From RGIG3528 sp963649295 (GTDB lineage: Bacteria > Bacillota > Clostridia > Lachnospirales > Lachnospiraceae): 12,455 nt of DNA. The notes under the pieces were generated by a model. The model was not told where the DNA came from, made no database searches, and saw only the letters and a list, made by a program, of their open reading frames with translations. Both the position numbers and the translations under genes were made by a program. This document shows positions 6,901 through 12,455 of the stretch, piece after piece. The stretch lies in NCBI GenBank assembly GCA_963649295.1, contig CAVJHK010000050.1:1-12455 (forward strand). Reading direction: 5' to 3'. Within the stretch, counting starts at the first letter, position 1; each line of letters opens with the position of its first letter.

Positions 6901-8200
6901 TGCATTTCATGTCCTGTCCGCCGATATCGAGCACACAGTCAACATCAGGGTCAAAAAACGATGCGGCAAAATAATGCGCAACCGTTTCAACCTCTCCCTC
7001 ATCAAGAATAAGAGCAGATTTAAGAAGAGCCTCGCCATAGCCCGTCGAGCAAGCTCTCACGACTCTCGCGCTTTTGGGCATTATATCCGCAATTTCCTTT
7101 ATTGCCTTGATTGTTGTCTTTAAGGGGCTTCCGTTGTTGTTTTGATAAAACGAATAAAGGAGCGCTCCGTCTTCACCCACAAGTGCAACCTTGGTGGTGG
7201 TTGAGCCCGCATCTATTCCCAGATAACAATTACCCGAATAAGTTTTTAAATCACCTTTTCTTACCGTTGCACGCTTATGTCTTTTTATGAATTCGTCATA
7301 ATCTTCTTCATTTTCAAACAAAGATTCCATACGTGCGACTTCAAAATCCATCACTATTCCTTTTTCAAGGCGTTCGATAAGATCAGAAAGAAGAACACAT
7401 GAATCGTCCTTTCCTTTAAGTCTGTTTAATGCGGAACCAATTGCAGCAAAAAGATGCGAATTGTTTGGCACAATTGTGCTCTCGGGCGTAAGATTAAGCG
7501 TTCTTACAAATGCGGCACGAAGCTCGGTTAAAAAATGTAACGGACCTCCGAGGAAAGCAACATTTCCTCTTATCGGCTTGCCGCACGCAAGTCCCGATAT
7601 CGTCTGATTCACAACCGCCTGAAATATGGAGGCCGAAAGATCTTCCTTTGACGCGCCTTCATTTATGAGCGGCTGAATGTCGGTTTTTGCAAATACACCG
7701 CATCTTGCCGCTATGGGATAAATTGCCTTATAATTTGCCGCATAATTATTAAGTCCCGTCGCATCCGTCTTAAGTAACGATGCCATCTGATCGATAAACG
7801 ATCCCGTTCCGCCGGCACATATTCCGTTCATTCTTTGCTCTATTCCGCCGGTAAAATAAATAATTTTTGCGTCTTCACCGCCAAGCTCTATCGCAACATC
7901 GGTTTTGGGCGCATATTCTCTTATCGCACCCGCAACGCTCACAACCTCTTGCACAAAAGGAACATTTAAATGATTTGCGAGCGTAAGTCCGCCGGATCCG
8001 GTTATTGCGGGATAAAGTACCGCTTCGCCGATTTTTTCTTTTCCTTCTTTTAAAATTCCCGCAAGCGCATTTTGAATGTCCGCATAATGTCTTCTGTAAT
8101 CAGAAAAAACAATTTCTCCGATTTCATTCAAAATTGCAACCTTTACCGTTGTCGAGCCGATATCGATTCCCAAATAATAATGTGTTAATTCTTCTGACAT
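3950..8200 (-). CDS. Giant acyl-CoA dehydratase activase-like Fe-S protein (two activase domains, Cys segment, DUF2229, HgdB-like C-terminus)
   Basis: This 1416-residue protein probably couples ATP hydrolysis to very low-potential electron transfer; its substrate is unknown. Domain 1 (about 8-263) is a BcrAD/BadFG (HgdC-type) ASKHA ATPase with GIDIGSTTVK (11-20), ELGGED (105-110), Cys128 in GICAGGTGSF, Cys167 in ARCGVFAKTD, and FLGGPLHFL (216-224). Domain 2 (about 323-585) repeats the fold: GIDAGSTTTK (328-337), DIGGQD (425-430), Cys450 in ACSSGCGSF, Cys489 in RCTVF, and QGGTFYND. In HgdC such a Cys pair from each of two subunits holds one [4Fe-4S]. A Cys-rich segment follows (C610, C613, C617, C636), then a DUF2229-like region (about 677-900) with SECYPAKLAHGH (724-735). 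The C-terminal part (about 1000-1410), with ACYPSLLIVGEM, TGGGCRATNY and CCQPFACLPNHIVGKG, resembles the dehydratase/HGD-D-like portion. The length matches the large uncharacterised clostridial members. The GAGGG site lies 8 nt upstream of the ATG. It sits 16 nt after ung and 2 nt before folC. No hgdA/hgdB, CoA-transferase or acyl-CoA genes are nearby. Confidence 0.9.
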   Translation of the reverse strand: MSEELTHYYLGIDIGSTTVKVAILNEIGEIVFSDYRRHYADIQNALAGILKEGKEKIGEAVLYPAITGSGGLTLANHLNVPFVQEVVSVAGAIREYAPKTDVAIELGGEDAKIIYFTGGIEQRMNGICAGGTGSFIDQMASLLKTDATGLNNYAANYKAIYPIAARCGVFAKTDIQPLINEGASKEDLSASIFQAVVNQTISGLACGKPIRGNVAFLGGPLHFLTELRAAFVRTLNLTPESTIVPNNSHLFAAIGSALNRLKGKDDSCVLLSDLIERLEKGIVMDFEVARMESLFENEEDYDEFIKRHKRATVRKGDLKTYSGNCYLGIDAGSTTTKVALVGEDGALLYSFYQNNNGSPLKTTIKAIKEIADIMPKSARVVRACSTGYGEALLKSALILDEGEVETVAHYFAASFFDPDVDCVLDIGGQDMKCIKIKNHAVDSVQLNEACSSGCGSFIETFAKSLNYEVADFAKIALFAKHPIDLGTRCTVFMNSKVKQAQKEGAEVSDISAGLAYSVIKNALYKVIKVSDAKDLGQRIVVQGGTFYNDAVLKSFEKTVGANVVRPDIAGIMGAFGAALIARSHYNGQPTTMLSFKEIEELTFDSTLTRCKGCTNHCLLTINHFPGNRNFISGNRCEKGLGKEKKNKDIPNLFDYKLKRVFGYTPLEEFEAKRGTVGIPRVLNMYENYPFWFTFFTRLGYRVVLSPLSSKKIYEMGIESIPSESECYPAKLAHGHVSWLIKEGIKYIFYPCVSYERIEFPEAGDHYNCPMVAGYGENIKNNVEEIKNFGIKYQNPFVSLESEEIITNRLVKFFGIENNIPKEEVTIAAHAAWTELENARNDMKKAGEATIKYISEHKCEGIVLAGRPYHIDPEINHGIPELINSYGVAVLTEDSVSHLAKTDRPTIVVDQWMYHSRLYAAASYVRENPDLNLIQLFSFGCGLDAVTTDQVADILTGSGKIYTMLKIDEVSNLGAARIRIRSLLSAINDRKQKGITNKVNDAAYHRIIFTEEMRKTYNVLIPQMTPIHFDIIAPAMKSCGINIVELPEPTRDTINIGLKYVNNDACYPSLLIVGEMIEALQSGKYDLNKTAVIITQTGGGCRATNYIAFIRRALKKAGMEQVPVISLSTSGIEKNPGFSLEPKMIIRAMQALVYGDIFMRVVYRTRPYELEPGSVNRLHEKWKKICIEQVQTGHFRDFRRNVRQIIKEFDEIPLKDIKKPRVGIVGEILVKFLPAANNYLVDLLEKEGAEAVMPDLMDFLSYCSYNSNFKHEALGKSKKSMRINNMIVKFYDFMRKDAVKALKNSKRFSAPVPISVLADYASPIVSLGNQTGEGWFLTGEMIELIHSGVTNIVCCQPFACLPNHIVGKGVIKEIRNNFKEANIVAVDYDPGASEVNQLNRIKLMLATAFENMEKREQ

Positions 8201-8216
8201 CTTCTAACCCTCATAA

Positions 8217-8894
8217 TCAAATATTTTCGATTTGCCAATCTATGGGCTCAAATCCGTTTTTTACCAAAAATTCGTTTGCTGCCGCAAAATGACCGCATCC
8301 GAAAAAGCCTCTGTATGCAGACAGTGGACTCGGGTGCACCGATTTTAGCACGAGGTGTCTCGGATTTGTAATAAGCTCCGATTTTTTTTCGGCCTTGCTT
8401 CCCCAAAGCAAGAACACAACCGGCTCTTTTTTTTCGTTTAATTTCCAAAAAATGTTGTCCGTAAATTCTTCCCAACCGTGATGCTCATGACTCCCCGCCA
8501 TATGTTCACGCACGGTAAGAACATTATTTAAGAGCAAAATGCCTTCTTTGGCCCACTTTGTAAGATTTCCGTTGTTCGGCACAAAAGTCTTGAGTTCCGC
8601 ATTTAATTCCTTATATATATTCATTAGACTTTTGGGGATTTTTACTGTCTCTTTTACCGAAAAAGCAAGCCCGTGCGCCTGACCCGGTTCGTGATAGGGG
8701 TCCTGCCCCAGAATCACAACACGTGTATCTTTATATGACGTATATTTAAAAGCATTAAATATATCACTTTTTTCCGGATATATCACATAATTTTCATACT
8801 CATTTTTTATAAAATCCATAAGACATGAATAATAAGGCTTTGATTTTTCCGCACCTATTATCCTATTCCAATCCGAAAAAATTTCATCTATCAT
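8217..8894 (-). CDS. ung: Uracil-DNA glycosylase, family 1
   Basis: This base-excision repair enzyme removes uracil from DNA in the cytoplasm. All family-1 motifs are present in 225 residues, the normal length: the water-activating GQDPYH (63-68, Asp65), GLAFSV (75-80), the uracil-specificity strand LLLNNVLTV (120-128, Asn124), FLLWGSKA (151-158), and the minor-groove loop HPSPLSAYRGFFG (177-189, His177). The segment after LTV reads REHMAGSHEHHGWEEFTD; the more usual text is RAGxAxSHxxxGWExFTD, a mild variation that should not affect the active site. The start codon overlaps the hisF stop as ATGA, and no Shine-Dalgarno sequence is visible upstream, so translation probably depends on ribosomes finishing hisF. 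The N-terminus fits the family (a Trp-containing helix at residues 6-12), which supports this start. Confidence 0.97.
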   Translation of the reverse strand: MIDEIFSDWNRIIGAEKSKPYYSCLMDFIKNEYENYVIYPEKSDIFNAFKYTSYKDTRVVILGQDPYHEPGQAHGLAFSVKETVKIPKSLMNIYKELNAELKTFVPNNGNLTKWAKEGILLLNNVLTVREHMAGSHEHHGWEEFTDNIFWKLNEKKEPVVFLLWGSKAEKKSELITNPRHLVLKSVHPSPLSAYRGFFGCGHFAAANEFLVKNGFEPIDWQIENI

Positions 8895-9652
8895 ATTCTG
8901 ACCGGTATACCGTTTTCTTTCAAATAATTTTTTACTTCACGGATTTCAAGTTCCTTATAATGAAAAAGGCTTGCCGCAAGCGCCGCATCCGCATGGCCTA
9001 CCGTAAACGCATCCTTAAAGTCACTTAAACTTCCCGCTCCTCCCGATGCGATAACCGGAACATTTACCGTGTCCGATATCGTGCGTGTGAGCGTCAAATC
9101 AAATCCTTTTTTTGTACCGTCCGCATCCATTGACGTCAAAAGGATTTCACCCGCACCGAGCTCACAAACCTTTTTTGCCCAAAATACTGCATCGATCCCT
9201 GTATCTATTCTTCCGCCGTTTTTATATATATTCCATCCGGTGCCGTCATTTCTTCTTTTCGCGTCTATCGCAACAACAACGCACTGACTTCCGAATTTTT
9301 TTGCGGCTTCCGAAATAAGCGCGGGATTATTTATCGCAGCAGAATTTACCGAAACCTTGTCTGCGCCGCTGCGCAAAATTTCCTTAAAATCGTCAATCGT
9401 CCTTATGCCCCCGCCGACGGTAAAAGGAATAAAAACCGCCTCCGATATTTTTCTTACGAGATCTGATAAAATCCCTCTGTTATCCGAAGATGCCGTAATA
9501 TCCAAAAAAACTATTTCGTCGGCTCCCGCAGCATCGTAAATTGCCGCTGTTTCCACCGGGTCTCCCGCATCTTTTAAGTCAACAAAATTTATTCCCTTCA
9601 CAACTCTTCCGTTTTTTATGTCAAGACAGGGAATTATACGTTTTGTAAGCAT
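8891..9652 (-). CDS. hisF: Imidazole glycerol phosphate synthase, cyclase subunit
   Basis: HisF takes ammonia from HisH and converts PRFAR to imidazole glycerol phosphate plus AICAR, step five of histidine synthesis. AICAR feeds purine synthesis. The 253-residue (beta/alpha)8 barrel is complete. The N-terminus MLTKRIIPCLDIKNGRVVKG carries the catalytic Asp11, and the second catalytic Asp is Asp130 in VVVAIDAKR. Phosphate-binding loops are seen at VGGGIR (79-84) and ASGGAGS (202-208), and AALAASLFHY near the C-terminus is typical. The AGGAG ribosome binding site overlaps the hisH stop codon (TAGGAG), with 8 nt between the two genes, so the heterodimer subunits are probably made in coupled amounts. 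The stop overlaps the ung start by 4 nt. No other his genes are in view. Confidence 0.98.
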   Translation of the reverse strand: MLTKRIIPCLDIKNGRVVKGINFVDLKDAGDPVETAAIYDAAGADEIVFLDITASSDNRGILSDLVRKISEAVFIPFTVGGGIRTIDDFKEILRSGADKVSVNSAAINNPALISEAAKKFGSQCVVVAIDAKRRNDGTGWNIYKNGGRIDTGIDAVFWAKKVCELGAGEILLTSMDADGTKKGFDLTLTRTISDTVNVPVIASGGAGSLSDFKDAFTVGHADAALAASLFHYKELEIREVKNYLKENGIPVRI

Positions 9653-9660
9653 AATGACTC

Positions 9661-10266
9661 CTAAATTTCTGCAAAATTTTTTAATATCTTAAGTCCGACA
9701 GAACCCGATTTTTCGGGATGAAACTGGCATGCGAACGTATTTTTTGATTCAATTGCCGCATCAAACGTATTGATATAATCGCATGTTGCCGCAACTATAT
9801 TTTTGTCAAAAGCATCAAGATAATAGGAATGTACAAAATATACAAAAGAATTTTCATTTATTCCGTTAAAAAGACGGCTGTCCTTATTTATTTTTATCTC
9901 GTTCCAGCCTATATGCGGAATTTTATAATCTTTTTTTTCCTTAAAGCGCTTTATTTTTCCCCTGAAAATTCCCAGGCCCGATGCTCCCACGCCTTCTTCA
10001 CTTTTTTCAAACATCATTTGCATCCCGAGGCAAATGCCGAGAAGCGGAATTTGATTTTTTACGACTTCCCTTATTGTGCCTGAAAGCCCCGAACCATCAA
10101 GTAATTCCATTGCATCACCGAATGCACCCACACCCGGCAGCACAACCTTATCGGAATTTAATATAATATCGCTGTCGGCGGTCAAAATTGTTTTTGCTCC
10201 CAAAAAATCAAACGCCTTTTCGACGCTTTTTATATTGCCGGCTCCGTAATCAACTATCGCAATCAT
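9661..10266 (-). CDS. hisH: Imidazole glycerol phosphate synthase, glutamine amidotransferase subunit
   Basis: HisH hydrolyses glutamine and channels ammonia to HisF. The 201 residues form a class-I (triad) glutamine amidotransferase. The N-terminal VDYGAGNIKSV (5-15) is diagnostic for HisH. LPGVGAFGDAM (43-53) forms the oxyanion region, the nucleophile Cys79 is in LLGICLGMQ, and His183 and Glu185 in CQFHPEKSG complete the triad. HIGWNEI (118-124) and VYFVHSYY (132-139) are also family marks. The start is supported by GGAG 7 nt upstream. It is the first gene of the tightly packed hisH-hisF-ung-activase-folC group. The 68-nt upstream gap holds a hairpin, and I see no strong promoter there. Confidence 0.98.
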   Translation of the reverse strand: MIAIVDYGAGNIKSVEKAFDFLGAKTILTADSDIILNSDKVVLPGVGAFGDAMELLDGSGLSGTIREVVKNQIPLLGICLGMQMMFEKSEEGVGASGLGIFRGKIKRFKEKKDYKIPHIGWNEIKINKDSRLFNGINENSFVYFVHSYYLDAFDKNIVAATCDYINTFDAAIESKNTFACQFHPEKSGSVGLKILKNFAEI

Positions 10267-10294
10267 CAGTTTTCTCCAAAAAAATTCAACAACT

Positions 10295-10320
10295 AAGGGC
10301 AGAGTATATGCTCCGCCCTT
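10295..10320 (-). terminator. Hairpin between the acidic membrane protein gene and hisH; terminator-like or attenuator-like
   Basis: In the minus-strand RNA, AAGGGCGGAG pairs with CUCUGCCCUU over 10 bp (one G-U) around the loop CAUAUA. The plus-strand RNA would have an A-C mismatch instead of the G-U, so the structure favours minus-strand transcription. It lies 14 nt after the upstream stop codon. A run of seven T follows only 10 nt beyond the stem (10278-10284), so it is not a classic intrinsic terminator. It could give partial termination or RNA 3'-end protection between two modules. The same palindrome would overlap a weak TATACT (10303-10308) box, so an operator role is also possible. Confidence 0.5.
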
Positions 10321-10334
10321 TATACAAAATCAAA

Positions 10335-12413
10335 TTAATTTGTACTGCCCGTCCCGAGTCCGAGCGCATCAACCTTCTCATAAATATATCTTGTATAATA
10401 TACATTTGCTTCGTTTTCGGAATAAGTTTCTTTCAAATAATCATAATGTTCCAAAACAAACATTGCTTCGTCTTCGTTTATTCCGTAAATTTCCCAAAGC
10501 TTATTGTATATTTCGGTACGCACGAGATAAATATCGTCCTGTGCACCGATTGCGGTTGCATGTGCAAACCACTTTCTGAATCTCAGCAATCCCTTAAAAA
10601 GATCGTTAAGTCCCGCAGCATAATCGTCAGTCCCTGCATGACTTGTATAGGCAGTCAATTGTGTATTAACATAATTAACCGTAAGAATTTTGTCATAGAT
10701 CTCATAGTCTTCTTCTTCGACATCCAGCCCATATATTTTGTCATACGCCTTTGTATAATAAGACACATCTCCGTAAACAAGCGCATTGTCAAAATATTTC
10801 GTTGCCTGTCTTATTCCGATATTATAGGATACCGTATTGCCGCCGCTTACCACAAGCAATACAATCCCCATAAACAGGCAGAATACAACTATGATACCCC
10901 ATTTATTTAATTTTTTTGTATTACCGGCATCTTCAAGAATAAGATTGCTTGCTTCCTCAAGCTTCTTTTTCCTCGCTGCTTCCTTTTCCTCAGCCGATTG
11001 ACGCTGCTTTATTGCCTTTGCTTCTGCAGCCGCTTTCTTTTTTTCATCCTTTTCGGCTTTTTTGGCTTCGGCAATCGCCTTTTTTGCGGCTTTGGCTTCT
11101 TCTTTTTGTTTTGCGATTTCTTCTTCGGTCGGCTCCGGTTTTATTTTTTCTTCAGGTATGCTTACATTCCCAAAGATCTTTATATACCAGGGAACTTTAT
11201 TTTTTTTGACCTTCTCGGACTTTTCTTCTTTTGTTTCTGTATCTGCAGTTGTTGTTACATCAATTTCGTTAAAAAGATCGTCAAGTGCCGCAATGTCACT
11301 TTCGTCAAGTGTATCCATTGCATCATCGCCCAAAAAATCGGATGCCGAATTTTTATTTGAGATTTCTTCTATGGGTTCGGGACCAAAAAGTGAATCAAGT
11401 CCAAGTATAGAACTTTCGGATTCATTGTAATCACTACTTAATTCGTTATTATTTGATTCATTTGAATCAATAAGATTGTCATCATCCGTTTTGTTCTGCT
11501 TGTTGTCCTCATTTGCCATATAGTCATCAAAAACAACCTGCTCATGTTTTTCATCACGTATCGCAAATATATCTTCCGAATCAGCAAATTCGGTATCTTC
11601 GTTTTCCTGTTCTTCATTTTTCTGTTCTTCGGTGTCCGCTTTTTTGTTTTCCTGCTCTTTAGTTTCAACCTCTTCCGTGTTCAAAAAAGAAAACAGGTCG
11701 TTTTGGGATTTATCAAATTCTTCCTCTTCAGCGGTTGCTTCCGAACCGGATTTATCGTCCTCTGCATACGTTTCATCCGAATTTCCGTCGAAATCAAAAT
11801 TTCCGAAAATTTTATCTCCGTATGCACTTTCCTTTTCTTCGGCGTCAAGATCCGCAACCTGCCTTGCAAGAAGCCCCGCAAGAGCATCTTCTTCGTCTTC
11901 ATTTCGTATGCTTTCGGGTTCCGGATAAATAAAATCTAAATCTTCATCCCGTACGTTTTCTTCATTCGCAAAATCATCATTATTTTCCGACATAACAAAA
12001 GGCTCTCCTTCGTCTTCTTCTCTGGAAAGCTCTTCATCAATCATCTTATCGATAACTTTGTCATCGTATTCATCAAAAATATTATAATTGTCAATCTCCC
12101 CTGCTGTGTAATCCAAAGTCAGATTTTCGGGCTCGTTTTCATTCGTATCAACCAATTCAAAGAATTCCGATTCCGTTTTTTCTTTTTTTTCGTCATCCGC
12201 TTCCGTTTTTTCTTCAAAAGCGCTTTGATTTTCATCTTTCGAAATGCCGTTTGTTTCATCCGTGACAATATCTTTAACACCCTCAAAATCATTATCGTCC
12301 GGTGAAACGCTTTCGGCTTTCTTTTTGAAAGCCGAAAGTCTGTCATTTGAATTATTGTTATCGGAATCAAGCCCATTTAAGAGACTGTCAAGATAGGATT
12401 CATCTGTTGACAT
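10335..12413 (-). CDS. Acidic, single-span membrane protein of unknown function
   Basis: I do not recognise a characterised family. The 692 residues fall into four parts. Residues 1-400 are strongly acidic, rich in Asp, Glu, Asn and Ser, and probably disordered. They carry repeated short motifs LDSLL (8-12), NDLF (238-241), LDSLF (339-343) and LDDLF (377-381). Residues 402-432 form a basic/Trp-Tyr segment with VPWYIKIFGN followed by a Pro-Glu linker. Residues 430-488 are an Ala/Lys/Glu-rich coiled coil with imperfect A-E-A-K-K repeats. A transmembrane helix lies at about 505-523 (WGIIVVFCLFMGIVLLVVSG), with lysines on its N-side, so residues 1-500 should be cytoplasmic and 525-692 outside. 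The outer domain has about 22 tyrosines and looks helical. The start has GGGAG 7-8 nt upstream. It precedes hisH by 68 nt. A scaffold or envelope-associated role is possible but is only a guess from the layout. Confidence 0.85.
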   Translation of the reverse strand: MSTDESYLDSLLNGLDSDNNNSNDRLSAFKKKAESVSPDDNDFEGVKDIVTDETNGISKDENQSAFEEKTEADDEKKEKTESEFFELVDTNENEPENLTLDYTAGEIDNYNIFDEYDDKVIDKMIDEELSREEDEGEPFVMSENNDDFANEENVRDEDLDFIYPEPESIRNEDEEDALAGLLARQVADLDAEEKESAYGDKIFGNFDFDGNSDETYAEDDKSGSEATAEEEEFDKSQNDLFSFLNTEEVETKEQENKKADTEEQKNEEQENEDTEFADSEDIFAIRDEKHEQVVFDDYMANEDNKQNKTDDDNLIDSNESNNNELSSDYNESESSILGLDSLFGPEPIEEISNKNSASDFLGDDAMDTLDESDIAALDDLFNEIDVTTTADTETKEEKSEKVKKNKVPWYIKIFGNVSIPEEKIKPEPTEEEIAKQKEEAKAAKKAIAEAKKAEKDEKKKAAAEAKAIKQRQSAEEKEAARKKKLEEASNLILEDAGNTKKLNKWGIIVVFCLFMGIVLLVVSGGNTVSYNIGIRQATKYFDNALVYGDVSYYTKAYDKIYGLDVEEEDYEIYDKILTVNYVNTQLTAYTSHAGTDDYAAGLNDLFKGLLRFRKWFAHATAIGAQDDIYLVRTEIYNKLWEIYGINEDEAMFVLEHYDYLKETYSENEANVYYTRYIYEKVDALGLGTGSTN
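12310..12338. repeat. Perfect 12-bp inverted repeat with 5-nt loop inside the 5' end of the acidic protein gene
   Basis: CTTTCGGCTTTC (12310-12321) and GAAAGCCGAAAG (12327-12338) are exact reverse complements separated by five T (five A on the minus strand). In the coding RNA this is a 12-bp stem beginning about 75 nt after the start codon, across codons for L-S-A-F-K-K-K-A-E-S. There is no U-run after it, so it is not an intrinsic terminator. Confidence 0.7.
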
Positions 12414-12455
12414 CTGTGGACTCCCGGTAAAATTTTATTTTTGGTCGTTGATAAG

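Noticed and set aside
3950..8200. Reading the locus as a glutamate/2-hydroxyglutarate fermentation operon
   Set aside because: There is no separate HgdA/HgdB, CoA-transferase, 2-hydroxyglutarate dehydrogenase or glutaconyl-CoA decarboxylase gene in the window, and the two-activase architecture differs from HgdC.
10303..10333. Candidate hisH promoter TTGATT-19-TATACT on the minus strand
   Set aside because: The spacer is 19 nt, the -35 match is partial, and the -10 lies inside the hairpin. It is kept only as an alternative reading of that palindrome.
10188..10910. Long plus-strand open frame (240 codons) antisense to hisH and the acidic protein gene
   Set aside because: It lies across two well-supported minus-strand genes, the translation is Cys/Ile/Phe-rich with no motif, and no ribosome binding site stands out.
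11035..11115. Repetitive GGCTTT/GCTTCGG-like DNA that could be a satellite repeat
   Set aside because: It is explained by the Ala/Lys/Glu-rich coiled-coil codons of the acidic membrane protein; the units are imperfect and stay in frame.
12435..12455. Possible last codons of an upstream gene (L-I-N-D-Q-K then TAA on the minus strand)
   Set aside because: Only six codons are visible and the other two frames are also open, so an upstream coding region cannot be supported.
1..12455. Mobile element, CRISPR array, toxin-antitoxin or defence island
   Set aside because: I found no transposase, integrase, spaced repeats, tRNA attachment site or small toxin/antitoxin pair. All genes are co-directional and mostly housekeeping.

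Overview
The window is an ordinary-looking chromosomal segment from a low-to-moderate GC Gram-positive anaerobe. The best guess is a Clostridia/Lachnospiraceae-type gut or rumen bacterium. The reasons are AGGAG/AAGGTGAT-type ribosome binding sites, A/T-rich intergenic DNA, a very large 2-hydroxyacyl-CoA-dehydratase-activase-like iron-sulfur protein of the kind typical of obligate anaerobes, and a long acidic single-span membrane protein. The genus assignment is inference only. I see no tRNA, rRNA, CRISPR array, transposase or phage gene.

Every gene I can support lies on the minus strand, so the reading order runs from right to left. It is: an acidic bitopic membrane protein of unknown function (12413-10335); hisH (10266-9661); hisF (9652-8891); ung (8894-8217); a 1416-residue double-activase/dehydratase-like protein (8200-3950); folC (3947-2613); an HtrA/DegP-type membrane-anchored serine protease (2553-1390); a DUF2974/Mbeg1-like alpha/beta hydrolase (1303-158); and the first 22 codons of another membrane or secreted protein (67 to the window edge). 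All gaps are short and none reaches 300 bases.

The core hisH-hisF-ung-activase-folC is packed like a single operon: 8-nt gap, 4-nt overlap, 16-nt gap, 2-nt gap. It joins the glutamine-dependent imidazole glycerol phosphate synthase (both subunits), a base-excision repair glycosylase, the giant redox protein and folate polyglutamylation. The gaps then widen to 59, 86 and 90 nt around the protease and hydrolase. The last gap holds a near-consensus sigma-A promoter (TTGACA-17-TAAAAT) that should start a separate transcript toward the left edge. The 68-nt gap between the acidic membrane protein and hisH holds a 10-bp hairpin.

The items most worth a second look are the giant activase-like protein, which has no separate HgdA/HgdB partner in view and seems to carry activator and dehydratase-like parts in one chain; the acidic membrane protein, with repeated LD(S/D)L(L/F) motifs and a tyrosine-rich C-terminal domain; and a perfect 12-bp inverted repeat with a 5-nt loop just inside the 5' end of that gene. 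I did not find a clear mobile or defence system.
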